Positions 63,183 to 64,000 of a stretch of DNA of 64,000 nucleotides are shown in pieces. Under the pieces are notes generated by a model. The model saw nothing but the letters and a program-made list of their open reading frames with translations, was not told the DNA's origin and did not search any database. The position numbers and the translations under genes were made by a program. The stretch spans positions 3,286,001-3,350,000 of the forward strand of contig NZ_CP195790.1 of the NCBI RefSeq assembly GCF_051465645.1, in the 5' to 3' direction. How positions within the stretch are numbered: the first letter of the stretch is position 1; every line of letters starts with the position of its first letter. This DNA comes from Planctomicrobium sp051465645 (GTDB lineage Bacteria; Planctomycetota; Planctomycetia; Planctomycetales; Planctomycetaceae).

Positions 63183-63584
63183 ATGCTTACGATGAAAAGC
63201 TTGTTGGCAAGTTTGGTTTTGGTCGCCGGGTTGTGCTCACTGCAGGGCTGCGGAAGTGGCCGCGATACTTCTCCGACTGGAACCGTCACTGGGAAAGTCA
63301 CACTTGGTGATCAACCACTCTCGTCTGTGATTGTCGAATTCTTCTCAAGTGAGCTTGGGGCCGGCTCGATAGGGGTGACTCAGGAAGACGGGACTTACAA
63401 GACCGACGGAACATTGCCGATCGGGAAATATGCCGTAACAGTCAATCAACAGCCGCCAGAGCCAGGCCAACCAGAGAACAAATCAAATCAAGTCCCGAAG
63501 AAGTACGTTTCAGCAAAAACGTCAGGACTGGGATTCGAAGTGACCGGCGGTGAAAACGTCATCGACATCGCTTTAGAGAAGTAA
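63183..63584 (+). CDS. Lipoprotein with carboxypeptidase-regulatory-like fold
   Basis: 133 residues from the ATG at 63183. A signal peptide ends in the lipobox LQGC. The mature part is GTVTGKVTLGDQPLSSVIVE, then GVTQEDGTYKTDG and KYAVTVNQQPPEPG, the transthyretin-like fold of planctomycete lipoproteins next to DUF1559 genes. It is the right-hand counterpart of the gene at 17.9 kb. A second ATG three codons on is possible. A terminator follows. Confidence 0.82.
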   Translation: MLTMKSLLASLVLVAGLCSLQGCGSGRDTSPTGTVTGKVTLGDQPLSSVIVEFFSSELGAGSIGVTQEDGTYKTDGTLPIGKYAVTVNQQPPEPGQPENKSNQVPKKYVSAKTSGLGFEVTGGENVIDIALEK

Positions 63585-63620
63585 CTCTTCTCCCACACTG
63601 CGAAGAACCAACGGATTTCA

Positions 63621-63652
63621 GACCACCCGCTCTCTCGGCAGGTGGTCTTTTT
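63621..63652 (+). terminator. Rho-independent terminator after the lipoprotein gene
   Basis: GACCACC (63621-63627) pairs with GGTGGTC (63641-63647) and is followed by five T, 36 bases past the stop codon. Confidence 0.82.
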
Positions 63653-63714
63653 ATTTGACGAGAAGCGAATCTCAACCGATAGCGCCCTGATGACAGTTCA
63701 GCTTAAAGAGCGAA

Positions 63715-64000
63715 CTATTTTCCACCTGGCTTACGCCCGGCCAGAATTTCGGCGATATGCATCACGGCGATTGGCTTCTTCTGACGGCGAATCAATCCGT
63801 CAAGGTGCATCAGACAGGACATGTCACCTGCCGTGATCACTTCCGCCCCGGCCTGCTGATGATCCGCAATCCGGTCGTTCCCCATCATGCAGGAAACGGC
63901 CTCTTCGGCAACAGCGAATGTCCCCCCGAAACCGCAGCACTCATCAGGGCGTTGCAGATCGACGAGCGTAATTCCGTTCATCTGGCGAAGCAGTGATTCT
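63715..64000 (-). CDS. lutA: LutA/GlcF-like iron-sulfur oxidoreductase (C-terminal part)
   Basis: The gene enters from the right edge; about 95 C-terminal codons are visible and the start is beyond the window. LQRPDECCGFGGTFAV is the CCG cysteine motif of the heterodisulfide-reductase-type domain in lactate utilisation protein LutA. AGDMSCLMHLDGLIRRQ and PIAVMHIAEILAG match its C-terminal end. LutA works with LutB and LutC in L-lactate oxidation. lutBC would be expected outside the window. Confidence 0.88.
   Translation of the reverse strand, partial: ESLLRQMNGITLVDLQRPDECCGFGGTFAVAEEAVSCMMGNDRIADHQQAGAEVITAGDMSCLMHLDGLIRRQKKPIAVMHIAEILAGRKPGGK

Noticed and set aside
1..64000. CRISPR array or tRNA/rRNA gene
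   Set aside because: No regularly spaced repeat with unique spacers and no recognisable tRNA T-arm or rRNA segment was seen on either strand; a tRNAscan run would be decisive.

Overview
The window reads as chromosome from a planctomycete. Two DUF1559 proteins with prepilin-like N-termini are each paired with a small carboxypeptidase-regulatory-like lipoprotein (17.9-19.5 kb and 61.9-63.6 kb). There are also two large Ser/Thr kinases, a long archaeal-style PheS, and Gfo/Idh/MocA and TIM-barrel epimerase genes, a mix typical of that phylum. No rRNA, tRNA or CRISPR array was recognised.

Backbone, left (1-19.5 kb): a sugar ABC-transporter ATPase, a porin, a zinc-ribbon/kinase/RDD protein, pheS, an APP1-domain phosphatase-like protein, arfB, an amino-acid permease, citrate synthase, quinolinate synthase nadA, an oxidoreductase, a small monooxygenase, a nucleotide-sugar dehydrogenase, and a DUF1559/lipoprotein pair. 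Several rho-independent terminators are visible. Backbone, right (60.5-64 kb): an exported sugar-isomerase-like protein, a second DUF1559/lipoprotein pair and the end of a LutA-like gene.

Accessory island (about 19.7-60.4 kb). It opens with a large serine recombinase. Next comes what looks like a complete integrated mobilizable plasmid of about 21.7 kb (about 21.84-43.60 kb), bracketed by two direct-repeat pairs and ending in a tyrosine recombinase. It has a coupling ATPase, a small membrane protein, a MobF relaxase with an RHH partner and a likely oriT, a ParA/partner pair, six 18-bp iterons with a Rep initiator, a sigma-like regulator and a methylase-like protein that lacks its catalytic motif. 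Its most striking cargo is a membrane-anchored vWA protein next to a 721-residue tubulin/FtsZ-superfamily protein. A second is a 1.5-kb gene-free tract full of strong hairpins, ending in a rho-independent terminator just before two linked genes of unknown function and a TPR-like kinase.

Right of the plasmid: an ArdC-like antirestriction protein; a small paralogue of a plasmid protein; an HTH / N6-DNA-methylase / PD-(D/E)XK nuclease operon whose methylase 3' end is split by a 1,020-bp IS630-type element (removing it with one TA restores a 1,034-codon gene); uvrB convergent with a uvrA paralogue lacking the UvrB-binding domain; and a formaldehyde-response cluster (FrmR-like repressor, DyP peroxidase, glutathione-independent formaldehyde dehydrogenase) with an operator-like palindrome over the dehydrogenase -10 box. 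A truncated SDR gene closes the island.
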